Shown piece after piece: positions 49,531-63,259 of a DNA stretch of 64,000 nucleotides. Below the pieces are notes generated by a model that was not told the origin of the DNA, ran no database searches, and worked only from the letters and a program-made list of their open reading frames with translations. The stretch comes from Pyrrhoderma lamaoense. Taxonomy: Eukaryota > Basidiomycota > Agaricomycetes > Hymenochaetales > Hymenochaetaceae. Positions within the stretch are counted from its first letter, which is position 1; each line of letters opens with the position of its first letter. The position numbers and the translations under genes are program-made. Where the stretch lies: NCBI GenBank assembly GCA_002794735.1, contig NBAZ01000014.1, positions 62,001 through 126,000 on the forward strand, read 5' to 3'.

Positions 49531-50265
49531 GAAATTGTGATTCGCATCATTGGATCACTGGGAGCTTCAAGCATTCACACATTTTATATATCCGCACGAC
49601 AACTTGCGTGCATTTTCGTAGACTAGTATATTTCCCACTAGTGGTATATAGACTAAACGAAAATCTTTTCAATAGGGTACAGTAAGACAGAGTGAACTCA
49701 TACATAGACACTTTTTCTGGTGACATCATATTTAATTCGCCTTTTCACCTGTTAAAGGAGTTTTGTATAAGATAAGAACCCAAATAAATACTTACATGTA
49801 TATATTTTGTGACACAGATAAAATAGCATACGAGATATTGTCAACACATGCATTTAAAACTGTGTTTATATGCTTATTAAATTCTTTGTGCTTAAACTAT
49901 GGTTGGCTGCGAGGTATGAGTTCAAAGTACATGTACATGGTTATGGTAACAACAACGCTAACGTTTGAACTTATTGATCAGTTGTAACTCATTTGTAGAT
50001 AACTATTCGAGGCTCATTAAATGAGTCTATCAAGTCTATTTATGACAAGACCTTCATAAAGCCACTGATATCCCTGTATGATACTGGGTATCGGTTGCAT
50101 CTAGCTGAATTACTACTATTTCAAGCATGGGATATAGTATCTACAAGTCAAAAATGAGATTCTAGAGACTCCGCATAAAGAAAACGCTACGTACATTCGA
50201 AGACTTCTATGTCATTATGTATCGTATTCTGAAATCTGGAAGGTTGACCATCTTTAAAAACCGAG
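49531..50265. other. Intergenic region between convergent genes
   Basis: AT-rich DNA between the 3' ends of the ligase gene (+) and DUF6533 copy 2 (-). A 62-74 aa frame pair around 49550-49990 has no protein-like features. Confidence 0.4.
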
Positions 50266-51920
50266 TCAACAGGAACTGATTTCTTTTTTGATAATCATAT
50301 ACACATATTTACCAGAATGGGTGATTCCAGTACTAGCGACCCGGAACTCAGCGGCGCTAAGAGTGTTTTCCTCATCAAATCGAGAAACCCCTCCATCGTT
50401 TATTTCAGTCTTCCCAGCCTCCTTCAAATTGATAAGGATTCGACTCCCGAGGAGACACATATACCCTGTATTTCCAAGGACAGGGAGAACATAGAGTTCG
50501 ATCGATTCTCCAAAGGATATGACTTCATAGTTTATAATATTTATTACACTACAGAATATGGCCCTATAGTAGAACTTGGTCAGACGTTGATGCAATCTGA
50601 ACGATTCACATACACAAAATAAAACAGTAGCTGATCTCTTATAATTATATGTACGAGATCTCCAGATGATCTCCACATGCCAGCAGTCCGATATAGAGCC
50701 AATACTAGTAGAATGGAACTGACGGATAGATGGATAACCCTAAAATGACTAGTCAGACTATAGAGTCAGATTCAGTACAAACCTACCAGTCTATCAATCC
50801 GATGTTGTCTATAACTGTGTATTCATCTGAGCTGGCACCACAGTATGTTGCCCCAGCAGCAAGAACATACGCTTGGGCTGAAGTTGTTATGTCTGATGTT
50901 AAAATAATAATGATGATGATGATAATTACAGTAGCTAACGTACTGTGATCGATAGTAAAATATTTGATTATAATAGAAAACCTTGTGACGACTTCTAAAA
51001 ATATGACTGTTTTAAGACCGATCGATAGGGTTTTACCTATGAAGGTGAGCAAAGGTAGACATAGGTTTAGGGACATGAGCATACTATTTCCCCACAGCGC
51101 AACGACACGTAGCATAAGAATGTCTACTAGGATATAAGACAGATCTCTATAAAGGATTGGCTAAGAAAGAACTCACAGTTTATTGTAACGATAGTTAAGG
51201 CACCTTTAGGCTATACCGTTGAATTAAAAATTCAATTTATAGTAGTGATTATTACTTTATACCTCCAATTTCAAATGCCCATTTGCTGAAAAGGCCTGAG
51301 GGACAAAGTGGATAAGAACGCATAGGTTAGACTTAACGATATGTATTACATCTAGATGGTATATGAGATAGATTTGAAGCGTATATGCGTATCTATTCTT
51401 ACAATGTTGTGGTTACTGAGAGGGACTCAACTATGACTTGTTAGCTCCCGATCAAGTAATTGACATGTATATCTTACAGATAAACTGGGATAGCGCAGAC
51501 AGAATACCGGCGTATCGATTCTAACAATGCTAAGTAAGTGGTTAGGATAGATAGGATGCTTGTAGTACTTACAATGAAAAATATCAAATTTGTTTTGTTA
51601 TACCAATGTTTAGTCTGATGTTTCATGAAGTCAGTCGAATTTGTTCATCTAACGTGGCAGCTGTCTCATAATGCACCCAGAAGTATTTGATCTGGTACGA
51701 TAGGTCAGGTTCATAAAAGGTTTGAATAAAATAATAAGCTCACTTCCTTGTCCATCTTGATCACTGAATGATAAATCAATCCCAGAATGGCTTCTGATAT
51801 TTGGTATGACTTACATGCGTCGTAAGTTAAGAGAGAGCATATAGCTATCTGGATTGATTGTTGAATATGAAGCTTGTGCACAAGGTCCTGTGCCTCTAAT
51901 GGATCAATGGTGGAAGCCAT
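50266..51920 (-). CDS. DUF6533-type seven-helix membrane protein, copy 2
   Basis: ATG 51920 begins MASTIDPLEAQDLVHKLHIQ, aligning with copy 1 (MSSSLEQIEVQEIIQGLFIQ). Both continue QAICS/VAICS-like into YDA or YDS and then, via a 20-nt exon (51763-51744), LIKMDKE. Later parts include NRYAGILSALSQF and MLRVVALWGNSMLM (near 51100). The last exon reads LLGSRILINLKEAGKTEIND with FRVASTGITHSGKY, matching the end of copy 1. These conserved points define a paralogous pair on the same strand, about 31.7 kb apart. Function is unknown. Internal exon borders remain uncertain. Confidence 0.65.
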
Positions 51921-52734
51921 TACGAAAACAGGACTCGTATGGAAGCAGAAAAACAGCTTTGAAAGAGAATACTTAAGTAGAAACAGGCATCAGGCTAAAT
52001 ATAGTCTTGGCGCTCATTTGTGATAGCTGTGTATTAGAGCATATGGAAGGTATACTTTAGATCTCCATCTGTGTACAACAACATTCCGAGATCAACGGTA
52101 GCCTAAGTAACACCTAGTAAGAACAAGTTTCAGCTCCAAGCTTAAACGCTCTGTTGGTTTTTCTCGTATAAGCTGGTTTTAAGTTGATCAATGGAGTGCA
52201 AAGCTAACACTTGAAGAGAAACGATCAGATGAAAGCTTGTCAAGTAGCCACAAGTTGAAGATTACTTTGATACATATATTAATACCTATGTCAATAGCGG
52301 CGCGGCAAACAAAGATAGATAAATTCGAGCTTACATCACAGTTGACGGGCTTTGCACGTACCGAGGTCGAGTTATGTTTTGCTGCACAGCATCATTTTAG
52401 TGTATGGATGCAATATGGCCATTCCAACATAGATACCTGGATCTGATTATTGTTTCTGAGGTAGAGAGTTCACGAATTTATGATATTTATGAGATATAGG
52501 ATGTTCAAATACGTGCATATTTTTGCTCTAGCTCTAAAATTTATAGCCAAACCTCTCATGGTGCATAAGGATCGTTCGACTATAAACTAAGAAAACTAAG
52601 ATCCCAAAATGTTAATCGTCTCGTAAACCTAGACAGGTAAGTAGTCGATTTGTTTTTGACGCCAAGTTCGTTATCTCGTTACTAGCCCTTATAAGGTGTT
52701 AGGTCTCACTTATGATGACAATCATCTTGATATT
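51921..52734. other. Intergenic region
   Basis: Between the start of DUF6533 copy 2 and the 3' end of TBCD. Short frames only (for example 52237-52446). No recognised feature. Confidence 0.4.
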
Positions 52735-55700
52735 TACCAATCTGTTCCGAGTAGTATTTCATCAGCTTCATCGTCAATTTCTATGTCTTTTGTTTGAAGC
52801 GTGATGTATAGTGCCTCCGCAGTTGCAGATCTGATCTTTTATGTAGCATTCTTTAAGCACCGAAAATATTTGTTCCTTCTAATTTGCAGTGACGTACTGT
52901 AGGATATGCATGATTCAAGAAAAGTCTGAGTGATGAGATTGCCCGTTTCTTCTGAGTTTCGAAAGGTAGTGAGAGCATATTCACAATGCTAATATATTTT
53001 GGATAAGTATCAGAGAAATTTGACGAAATGTCAGCAAGAAGATACATTTTCATAGACTCTTCAACTCGTTGAATATTCTTGAATTTCTCAAGATTCTTTG
53101 TCGCAAGAACTTGTAAACTTGTTATCCTGTAGAGTTCTATTATGAGATATCTAGTTTAAGCTGAGATGAATGATGCTCACACGCTTGTAAGTTCAGTTTC
53201 ACTTTCCTTGGGTATATCTGATATTACATCTCCCTCTAGTAGGACATTGAAGGTATGCAATATGGGGATAACCAAAGCATTCGACTTAGGATTTTCGCTT
53301 GCGATGAGCAGAAGGTCATTAATCAGTGATGATAGGTTATATGTATATTCTTCTGTCACCCCGTCTTTATTCTTTTCTGTGTGTAGTGGCAAAGATCTTG
53401 CATAACGAAGGATAGCTTCTGAAGCAGGTTGTTGCTATAGAACTAAGTCAATACCCCTACGAGGTGCCGGAGCTTAGAACTCACTGTGCTACTCGTTTTA
53501 CTTGCAATACTGACTAAGAGGCCCTTTAGAACAGGGATACGATACCTTCTAGCGTTTAATAGTTGAACAGCATTCGGGTAAAACCATGAACTATCACTCC
53601 AATCATGGGCACCGTACCCATAGAAAGTCTCCTTAAACAAAGACATATTTGTGACTGCCCAGTCTTCACCTCCACGAAACTCTGGTGGGGACAGGCTCAA
53701 AAGCCTGAAGAAAAGCTCCCCTACGCACTGTCGTACATTGTCAAGTCTTTCCGTGCCTTGCTTTAATATACTACCTATGGCCTTATGATATGTCTCGGGA
53801 GGAAAATAATTTGAGAAAGACTCATAGCTCGCTGACCAGTTTGATGGGATCTGGTCTTCGTATACCCTCGTGTTTGATATTAATGCTTCGATTATCTGGG
53901 TCAAGCTCTTTATGCAAGCTATTCTTACCCAGGATCCGACATCACCACGTTCATTCACAGTATAGTCTTCTAGCCCAATAAAAAGAGAATCAAAAATGCT
54001 CTTCATCTGGTTACCACCGATGTCTATATTATAGACATTATTAGTCCAAATTTCAGTCGATATATTGAGGGAAATCAACATTTATCCAAAGTCGGACAGA
54101 TGTTCATTACCAATTGACCCAGGGATATGTAAGCGTTTCTTCTCGCCTCAACATCTTTGAAGTAAGTCGCTGACTGTCGTTTCATCGTGTAAGTAAGCCA
54201 ACATAAGAAACAAATTAGATTCGGTTCTACCTTAGGGGATACCACCTCAAGCAAGCAATTCAAAGCGGAGTCAAACCCGTTGCTATAAGAGTGATAATCG
54301 AGGCATCCAAGAACTCTAGCGAGACTTTGTTGTGTAGTCGGTGTACTGCATCTGAGTTCTAGAATCAACGTGATTAAACAAGATGATCAGACCAGTGAAT
54401 CGAAGAGCTATGCTAAAAATAACTTATTTTTCAACTTCTTGTGTACAATCCCTGAGCTTGCTTAATGAAAGCATTGCCTGAGCCGCAGCTTCTTGAACAC
54501 TAGTCTTTTTATGCCGTATACCTTGATCAATTATCCTCCTCCAATATGGAATTTCATCAGATTCGTCGAGAGAACGACTCTCCATATGTGTCAGTGCGTT
54601 GGCTATAAAGCTGCACATCGCCTCTGTGATAAGGAAATTACGTTGGCTAGAAGACATAGATGATGGGACGACATTGAGCAAGGAAAAGGCCTTCGTTTAT
54701 TTATTAGAATCTGAATATAGTTTGATAACTGGTATCACTTCACTTGCTTTTTGTCTCTCAGTCTCTAAGCAGTCGAGATTACTGGCACGAAAAGCATCAG
54801 TAAGCTCACTCAGAGCTAAAAGGGCTCCATGGACATCCGTGGTATCCACTGAGTGTATACGATTGGATAAACGACTGATCACCTGTGGACCTTGTTCTTG
54901 TAGGATAGGTTCACAGACCTTTCTGAGCGATTGAGCCCCAAGCTGGCGCATAGTCACGTCCCAGTGTCTTAATGTGACTTCCAAGATATGAGTGAGAATA
55001 GCTTGGGTGTATTCGTCAAAACTATAACATAATCTTAACTATAAAATTAGGCCGGGGTAAGGGCTAAAACTCACCTTGCTACTTGTGGTGCTGCCTTCAA
55101 AAAGGCATTGCGCCTTATGCTAACTGAGTAAAAGTCGGCTATTCCGATTATTGCTATACCATGTGGAAACAGTCCCTTATGACAAGTTGGTAATAGAAAG
55201 TTAGGATGATAAAAGCGACTCTACCATTCTCCCCACGTGCTCCTGAAACGCTGCACTCGCAGCCCTCCGCACATGAATCTCTCTATCGAATAAGGAGACA
55301 GTTACAAGTTTCTCAGCCAGGTCTCGGGCGTGTGGTTCAAGAGCGTTTCGATTTTGCGTGCGAGCTAACGACCAGAGAACATATGCAGTCGCATCACGGA
55401 CATTAGATCCCACAGAGAATGAACCTTTACGAACATCAAAGAATAAAGCCTAAATAAAGGTATGCATATAGTTTGTGGCTAACTTCGACAAGAAATGGAA
55501 AGAATTGTACCTTTGACATCCACATCAAAACCTCAGGAAGGCAAGATTCAGTTATAAGACCTCTCCTTGCCATCTCTGCGAGGGAAAGACATGCACCATG
55601 CCACGGATGTTCTGCAGAAGGAGAAAGCTCGGTTGGAGATAACTCGTCTCCTGAAGAGACTTTGAAGAATCCTAGAATATTATCCAAAATTTGCTCTGTG

Positions 55701-57170
55701 AACCCACTAGGAAGACGCTCAGAAATGCGCGCCAGTCCCTTTGCCGCAGACCATCTGACTGTTGTATCCTTTACGAAGTTAGCTAGCTGATATAGGACTA
55801 AGACTACACAGGACGCAGGATACCTTATCTTGGACGAGTTCAAAAAGTTCTTCAAATACTTCTTCGACTTCTGCTGGGACATCAACTTCCTCCTCTATTT
55901 CATGAAACTCGCTATGATCTTCTCGCTTAAGTTCCATCAATGATTTTTCTGACAGAAATAGCTTAGAAGGTTCAGGGTTTGAATGAAGGCAGAAACAAAG
56001 CGCACTATTCCTACTCCACTTCCTAGAGTTCGGGGGTAACATCCTCGTTGCTACTCTAGAGATACATTTCGTGCATAGCCTCCTTACAAGTATATCTCGT
56101 GAAAGAGTGTCTGATCGCATTGTTTCATTTACCAATCTCCTAATTCTAGGTAAAGCATTCTCTACTGTCTCTAACGGAGCCGATTTGACTAGCTCTGCAA
56201 GCACTTTGAGTGACCCTATGCACTAGGATTTGGGTTAGAAACCAACTCATGAAGGTTGAGCTATAGATATTCACTGAAAATAGTTTTTCTGTATCCTGTA
56301 TCTGTTCCTCAAAAAAGTCCAGAAAGGCCGGCAAAAGCGAGCATGTATCCTTCCTGCTTGATAAGAATTGTACTCTCACGGAAACGATTGGAATACTCTT
56401 CACCTCATATAGAGTCTAGAAAGCATTAAAGCAGCTCCATCCCTTTCAAGGCCAGATTTTGAAATCTCTTTTTTACCTATATTTTCTAGGGTCTCAGCGA
56501 TTGAAGTAGTGTCCTTGGAATCGAATTGGGCTAGATCGAAAGGAAGCATGCAAACAAGAGAAAGCCACAGCAGAATCAAGTAACGCAGATGCCAGTTATC
56601 AGGATCTTTCACAGGCCCATCTAGAGTCATATAAGTAACAGCCACAGTTAGATCTGTTACTTCATGGGGGAAAAACCTGACTACGGGTCTCTTAGATTGG
56701 TGAGGATGAATATCGGCTGATGAATTGAAGTTACCTATGGTTTTATACCCCCGGACTTTTATGAATGAATATAGTATCTCGGAAAGACGATTAATCCGGG
56801 ATGAAGAGAAAGACCTTGTTGGATAAGATGTTGCATATTCTTTTGCATGGATCCGCAGGCTGTTAACAACTGGTGTGATTAACGCCTCAAGATGAGGGTC
56901 AAGGAGGTACGGCTGTTCTTGATATTCATCAAGCTTTGAGCATAATGTACATTCAGTACAACAGAAGCAGAAGCCGGGAGAGAATTAACTTACAATTTGT
57001 GTAAGTTGACGAAGTTGTTCTGCTTCAAGCTTATCATCATCGGGTGTTGGACTGACGGCGATTGGTAGGTTGATGATATTATTTAAAATTATAGAAGTTT
57101 CTCGGAATTTGTCAAATGTTGATAGAACTTTTGGTTCGAATTCACTTTCTTCATCAGTCATTTGATGCAT
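52735..57170 (-). CDS. TBCD: Tubulin folding cofactor D (TBCD)
   Basis: A long multi-exon HEAT/armadillo protein runs from ATG 57170 (MHQMTDEESEFEPKV) to a stop at 52735. Successive helical repeats are visible. One is DPDNWHLRYLILLWLSL near 56600. Another is DTTVRWSAAKGLARISERLP, a strong cofactor D signature near 55750. Further ones are GSNVRDATAYVLWSLART (55400) and VHGALLALSELTDAFR (54830). The TFCD C-terminal domain is clear: DSLFIGLEDYTVNERGDVGSWVR near 53950, and a final RSATAEALYITLQTKD with DEADEILLGTDW. TBCD captures beta-tubulin from cofactors A/B and assembles alpha/beta dimers with cofactors C and E. No frameshift was needed. It is among the largest intact genes in the window. Confidence 0.9.
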
Positions 57171-57417
57171 GTCACAATTATAGCATAGAGATGTATAATT
57201 TACACATCGATCATCATCATGAGCACCTCAGAAGCGACATTTTTGCGTGTGAAATAGCTGACTGCTAATTAAGTAAAGACGCTTACTAGACTTGCTTATG
57301 TACAGTACGTATTATCCATTCCATGATTAACTCAACTGTTAGTTTTCTACTATAGCTTTTACACATCTCCAAAACACCTTTTTTATATGATACATATACA
57401 AGATGCTAAATATTTCA
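57171..57417. other. Short intergenic region
   Basis: Separates TBCD's start from the 3' end of the GH131 gene. No feature seen. Confidence 0.4.
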
Positions 57418-58685
57418 TTGGCACTGGTAATAATAAGGAGGTGATACAGAGATACAGGTCAATCCGGATGCACATGTTGTGGGACCACTAGAGAAAAATA
57501 GGTAGCATTGGCTTCAGCGGTCAAAGCAGAATGTAACAAGATGAACTAATACGCACGTATATCCGGTTCCACCACATTGACCCCACTGCGTCTGTGTTGC
57601 CCCAGTTGCAGACGAGGTGCTTGCGGCCGTGGAAGTAGCGGGCACGCTTGATGAAGGGGCAACAGTTGAGACGGGTTGAGCAGTGCTCGACCCTACAGGA
57701 GCACTTCCTTCGAGCGGACCCCCGATACTTGTGGTGATATCTCCCGACTCAATAAAAATACCACTCCAGAACCAATCCTCCGGATCAGCGTCTGTACCAC
57801 CATTCGGCAACCTAAGCTGTCCAATATGCCAATCCTCGGAGTTTGTCGATGCCGATGCACTCATGGGGGCTACAACCTGTTGAAGTTCATTCGATCCCGT
57901 CGATGTCCAAAGTCCAACAGTGCCACTACTGAAATCAATGTCGTACGCAAAGTTGTACCATGTGTTGGCCACTAATTCCGTTGACCATTGTGTAACGCCA
58001 CCGACGTCCCATCTCAATAGATTATCAGTGGTCCCTGCTTCGCCTGAGATTAGACCGTACTTAATCTCAGTGAAGTGACTCTATTAAATATTATTGTCAC
58101 TGATTACTTTTTCTGAGTGTACAAGGCAATAGTGAATTCACATACCTCAAAAAAGGCAATTTGATGCTCAAATCCAGGATTAGGAGGGTTGGTCGTCGAT
58201 GTCGATAATGAAAAGTGATAATAGAGGTGGCCAGTCCCAAGATTAGCTGAGGTTTGCGGTATAATTTCACTACGTTCCATAGTCTGGCCATTCCAAAACG
58301 AAGTCCCATCCTGTCACATAAAATACGTTGGTATCACAAACTGTTATCGGGTAACATTGTAAATGTTCAGTACAATTGTGATTTTTATTCCTTGTGCATC
58401 GCTTGTGTCGGCTGGGTTCTTAAAGTCCGCTGATAAGTCAAGGTATTCCGATGTAGCACCACTCCCATGAATGTACCATTGCCATGGCTGGATTTGATTT
58501 GACCATGACCCTTAGAGCCATTAAATCGAGCTGATTTTAGTCTATAATGAGTTACCGAAAAGAGCTTACTTACATTTATCGAAGTCAGCAACAGTTGCCG
58601 AGGAATTGAAAATTCCACTCCATACAATGGTACCCGCTCTAGCGGATGCAGCAAGCAGGGGTGCGAGGGCGATTTGAGGTTTCAT
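57418..58685 (-). CDS. Secreted GH131 family glycanase with C-terminal CBM1
   Basis: ATG 58685 opens a short signal peptide (MKPQIALAPLLAASARA) cut before GTIVWSGIFNSSATV, the typical N-terminus of GH131. The catalytic domain continues across introns as NQIQPWQWYIHGSG, SEYLDLSADF, TGHLYYHFSLS, LISGEAGTTDNLLRWDVG, NTWYNFAYDIDFSSGTVGLW and DWFWSGIFIESGD. A Ser/Thr/Ala/Pro-rich linker leads to a CBM1: TQWGQCGGTGYT, split by the last intron, then GPTTCASGLTC and PPYYYQCQ. GH131 enzymes cleave beta-1,3/1,6- and beta-1,4-glucans, and the CBM1 anchors the enzyme to cellulose. With the peroxidase it marks plant-wall-degrading potential. A TATA-like TTATAA lies about 85 bp upstream. Confidence 0.9.
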
Positions 58686-59142
58686 CTCAATCTCAACCAA
58701 AGAAGATAAGCTAAAGAGGGAGAAGTATAGTTAGGATTCTGTGATCATATCAGAGCGAGGCAAGTCAGTCTTATAAGCTCGCGGGATGTTTTCGCATATT
58801 TCGTGTCGATATAAGAAGTACTCATCCAAAGAGCAACCGCTGATGGGTAAAGGTCGGGAAAGTCATCATATTATACAAGGCGGGGATGAAATCAATTAAA
58901 TGTGATCCGATAAAATAAGTCAAATCTGCCACGTTACATCGAAGATTATCCGAAGTGAGCAAAAATTACGGCTTAGATTTCAAAATTAAAATAAGTTCAA
59001 AGAGCTTCGTAACAAACTGATAAGTTATTGATGCGTGTATAGTAATTGCATGCATGATGTAGTCTAAATCAATGAAGTGATTAATCATATAAAAACGTAT
59101 ATAAGTCGGGCCGTGGGTCGTTAGTCAGCATGGACTTGGGTT
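58686..59142. other. Intergenic region
   Basis: This is the GH131 promoter and the 3' flank of the DDHD gene. AT-rich. No gene. Confidence 0.4.
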
Positions 59143-62100
59143 CTACCTTGGAGAAGACGATTTTGCCTCGGTTACTTCGACTCCCAGACCAGTCCGTACG
59201 AGATCTTCTTTTCGCGCAAATATTTCTGCCAGTATGAAGGCTGCTAGATTTGAATCGGACCAATACGATGAGTGCGCCTAAAACACGGAAATTATATCTT
59301 CGGTCACGGATTTCAAAGTGACTTGAACTTACTGTTATCATATCTATATATGACAACATCATTAGTTCCATATCCGAAGTTTGTTGATCACAACTCACCC
59401 AGGTAAGTGCTGATAGTCCCTTCGGAAGGCAAAGCATAATCAAGAGTACCACGGGGGTTCAAAGCGAGGAAGCTGCGGGAATTATTCAGGGAAGTCATAA
59501 TCATTAAATACACAACACAACTCACCGACGCTCCTCTCTTGTACCTTCGACTGTTTCAACGGGACCTCCAAGCTCGAAGCCACTCAATGCTTTATGTGGC
59601 ATAGGAGGTCTTGACGGACTTCTAGATCGAGGAGTTGTAGAAACGACCCCTTCGAACAATCGTGTTACTCTTGAAGAGAAAGACGTGAATAAAGGAGTAT
59701 TGACGTTTTTTATAATGGATGGCGGAAGATCTTTGGCTCTCCTAGTTAAAATTGACCTTGTTAGTAGATCATCGAAGCGGTGTTATATTATAAACCACGT
59801 ACTTGGAATCTACAGTTGGATTGAGTAGATAGCTGTAATTTGTTCAGAGCCAGTTTATTAATTTAGAGATACCATCTCTTACGCAATTGGATCCGAGGGT
59901 GCAAAAATGTTGTAAATTGAATCAACCTACAAAATGCAGTATAAATACTATTAATCTATATTTAAGGTGGTAGACTCACTGCAAGACAGCCGAAAAGTCC
60001 TACTTTATCAAGCTAAAGAATTAGATTTAAGATATCAGTCGGTTATATTGGAAGCCAAAACTGGAACTTACCGCTTCATCTGGAGGCGAATGCATGGTTC
60101 GCTCACGACCCTTGAGTAGCATTAGTTCAGGGAGTTTCGATATTGTAGAACAACGCCATTATACCTTCCTTGCAATCACTTGGGAACGATTGATATGTAC
60201 AAAGAGAGGGAACGGACTCCCTATTAAGAACAGAGAACTAGCAAAGGAAATTAGATCCAGTCCAAAAATACTCAGTAAGTAATTACCTGGTGTTAAAGAG
60301 GAATTGCTCCGTACACTCCCTGATGAAACTCGGATCCATTATCGATAAAGGGGGTTGGATAGTGGGTTGATTTGATAGTATATGTCCAGCAAGAGATGAT
60401 CCTAAGGAATGAGCTAAAATGTGCTAAGTGAAATTTAAGCATACGTCTTGATGTCTAGGGCATAGCAACGAACCACACGTCCAAACTTATCGAAACCAGA
60501 ATTCCTTGCGCACCATAAACGATATGTCCGGTTTCTAAGATGAAATGAGTATATCTGAATGAATCTGAGTAGGAAACATACGCTTGTTGTGCAACCTGTG
60601 TATTTTGGTTATAAAGATAGCAAAGAAGGCTAGTTTAGAGCACAAGAGTAAACTCACAGCTCTTATCATTTTCTCCTTATGACGACTGAAAGTTTGTTAG
60701 GTTATGAGATACGGTTGGTAAAAAAATGGTTACCTCATAAAATACGGTATGTCTATCAAAACATTATTCATCAAATCACGAACATACGGTACAGTATTTT
60801 TTATCGTGATGTCTGAGGTATTGAAGTAAGTAGTGTCTCTGTATGATAGCTTTGGATACTAACCATTAAGTGTGAATACATTATCTAAACCTGCATCTTC
60901 ACGACTCATTTCCTCATCCCTGTCTAGACTGAAACTCGTTCTCCATTGCACTGGAAGGAATTGCACACGACGATCTCTCATTATAGAAGATAGTGCTGGT
61001 GTTGTTGATTGCCGTCTTGAAATAATTATATAAGACACTGAGATTGAGACACTCATAAGGACGTGCTAAGTACCTTGCTATCTGCCTGAAAAGGTTAACT
61101 GCATATACAAAATTATACCCTTCGTATTGTGTAGCAAGCTAGTGCAGAGATTTAGTTATATGAGACAACTTTCGAATGGACATACAAACCCCTTGACCGA
61201 TACCATGTATAACAAGAATAAGATCTGTCACAGCATCTTCGTCGTCATTTCCGACGCCCGATGCCGATTTTGGCCAGTCAGAGACCCTTCTATATCTACC
61301 TCTTCTATCTGTACATTTACGTTTTAATTCTTGATCCTCATGTTGTGATGCACCGATAATACTATTATCTGACTGATAACCAGGTTCTTCTGCAGTAACC
61401 TTACGCTTAGATGGAACACTCGATGATCTGGGTCTTGTTTGGGCTTTAATATGAGCAACTGCAGCATCATACCCACGGAAGATAGGAGTAGCTCCAGGAT
61501 AGAATGTTAAAGTTGACTGCTTCACATTTGATGATGTTTGGAGAAACGAAAAGAAGCGTCGTCCTGAGTTACTTTGATCCACCTACATTAGTGGAAAAAG
61601 AACTTTGCAAGTATCAATAAATCAAGCTTACGGAACAATGTATGCTAATGAGCTATTCTCAAAGACAACACTATGCGTTTCATCGATCTGTTGCTTTAGT
61701 TTGGCATGTGCATCTAATCCAAGTTCAAATGCAGTCTGTAATTCGATTTCATAAGAAGGCAGCCAAGGTTTAACATGCAGATAGAGCTCTTCTAGCTGTC
61801 TTGAGAGTTCTTTCGCTACAGGCCGACGCTAAACGTATTATTTTTCATATTTTATCAAAAACCGATTATTGATAAATGATGGATTTCACTAACATCGTCA
61901 TAAAACCAAGTTCCACGAATAACCTTGATAGGGGGTGCATTCATCTTCCAGTATATCGGGCGCAACTAGTTCGTAGAGAAATCAGAGGTTCCATGCAGTC
62001 ACCTTCCAGAGGAATAGCTTACACGCATACTCCTAACGTCTACCTCAAAGAGTTTATCCTTTGCGATACATACTCCGACAATGTCGTCGTCCTCGTCCTC

Positions 62101-62364
62101 AATATCTTCTGAGCTCCTTGAAGTCTCATCATGTTCTTCATCCTCAGCTTCTCTTCTTTCCTCTTCAGACAGAGCTTTCCAGGCAGCCTCACACTCGGAG
62201 CTCTCCTCTTCCGTGAAAGGTTGCCAAGAAATATCTTTATCCTTCTGTATTGAGATAGCTACAGGAGCTGTCGGAAGCTCTAAGACAGCAGATGAGCTCT
62301 GAGGACGCATCCATCGCGCTATCAGCGGCGGAGGGCTTGAACAAGAGGCATCCTCAGGCATCAT
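59143..62364 (-). CDS. DDHD-domain phospholipase A1 (PA-PLA1/SEC23IP family)
   Basis: ATG 62364 starts MMPEDASCSSPPPLIARWM with the family's N-terminal SWQPFTEEESSECEAAW. Later exons give MNAPPIKVIRGTWFYDD and YLHVKPWLPSYEIELQTA. The hydrolase core shows TDLILVIHGIGQG and the nucleophile elbow LAHSLGSSLAGHIL (AHSLG, where the usual form is GHSLG). The DDHD region continues through LDKVGLFGCLADSIYNIFAP and SDPIAYLLNP to the C-terminal SYIDMIT, AHSSYWSDSNLAAFILAEIF and the stop at 59143. Family members hydrolyse phosphatidic acid or related lipids in secretory and mitochondrial membranes. There are many small exons. I traced most but not all borders. The Gly-to-Ala change in the elbow is unusual but need not abolish activity. 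Confidence 0.85.
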
Positions 62365-62554
62365 GCCCGAGATGATGATGGAATAAAGAACAAATAAATG
62401 CTTGAAGTTGAATACACACCTGTGGCGGAGTGCTCACCTTCACATGTAGTAGTATGACGTTGATCTCCATAAAAGGAAATCCTATGAATTTAACTTCTGC
62501 CTTCGACTTCCGTGATTTTGACGTCTCCGTTTCCGCGGTTCTTCACTCTGCTCA

Positions 62555-63259
62555 ATGCTTTCTACAATACGATCCCAAGTCTCCCGGCGGTCTTCGGCTC
62601 GCGTCAATAACCTCAGGAGATGGCTGGCTACGGAAGTCACTACTGACGTTGATGAGTTGACGGCAGAACAGCAACGTCAACGTTATGAAGAGTTTCTTGC
62701 GGAGAAAGAAAAAGAGCCCCCAACTCGTCCTCAGCTTAAAGTTCCTGTAAATCCAGACCATGGTCTTTATGCCTTTTTTAGAAAGGTACCTACTGATGGG
62801 GGTATGTCTACTATGTACGAAACAGTAGAGTCTGCAAATAAGCCTTCAACAAAAATGGGTATGTGTCTCATTTTCTTTGGATTCTTTCTATCATTCACCA
62901 ACTATGAAAATCTGGTTCAATTATTCAGGACGTAGTTGGAAGTCATATGAACTTCGGAGAAAATCATTCAAGGACCTTCATACACTTTGGTACATAGTTC
63001 TGCGAGAACGTAACCTTTTAGCTACCCAGGCAGCAGAAGGAAGGAGACAGGGAATTTTTGAGTCTTATTTGGATATCCGGGAAAAAGATGCAAGGGTGCG
63101 CCAATCTCAAATTTGTACGATAGGAGACACTGACGTTTCTATAAACAGTGTCGTAAAACTATAGCTCGTATCAAGCAAGTTCTCATGGAACGAAAGCTGG
63201 CATACGAAGAGGCACACACTATAGTCAATAGTAATCATCCAGAGAAGGAAGCATCATGA
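62555..63259 (+). CDS. MRPL4: Mitochondrial ribosomal protein uL29m (Mrpl4/MRPL47)
   Basis: Three exons, 62555-62858, 62929-63095 and 63149-63259, give 193 aa with no frame problem. A basic, Ser/Arg-rich mitochondrial targeting peptide ([20 protein letters not shown]) precedes the mature protein. The uL29 core is [20 protein letters not shown] followed by [14 protein letters not shown]. It closes with [20 protein letters not shown]. The protein belongs to the mitochondrial large subunit near the exit tunnel. It shares a 190-bp divergent promoter with the DDHD gene, and its 3' end is only 90 bp from that of SDHAF1. Confidence 0.9.
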
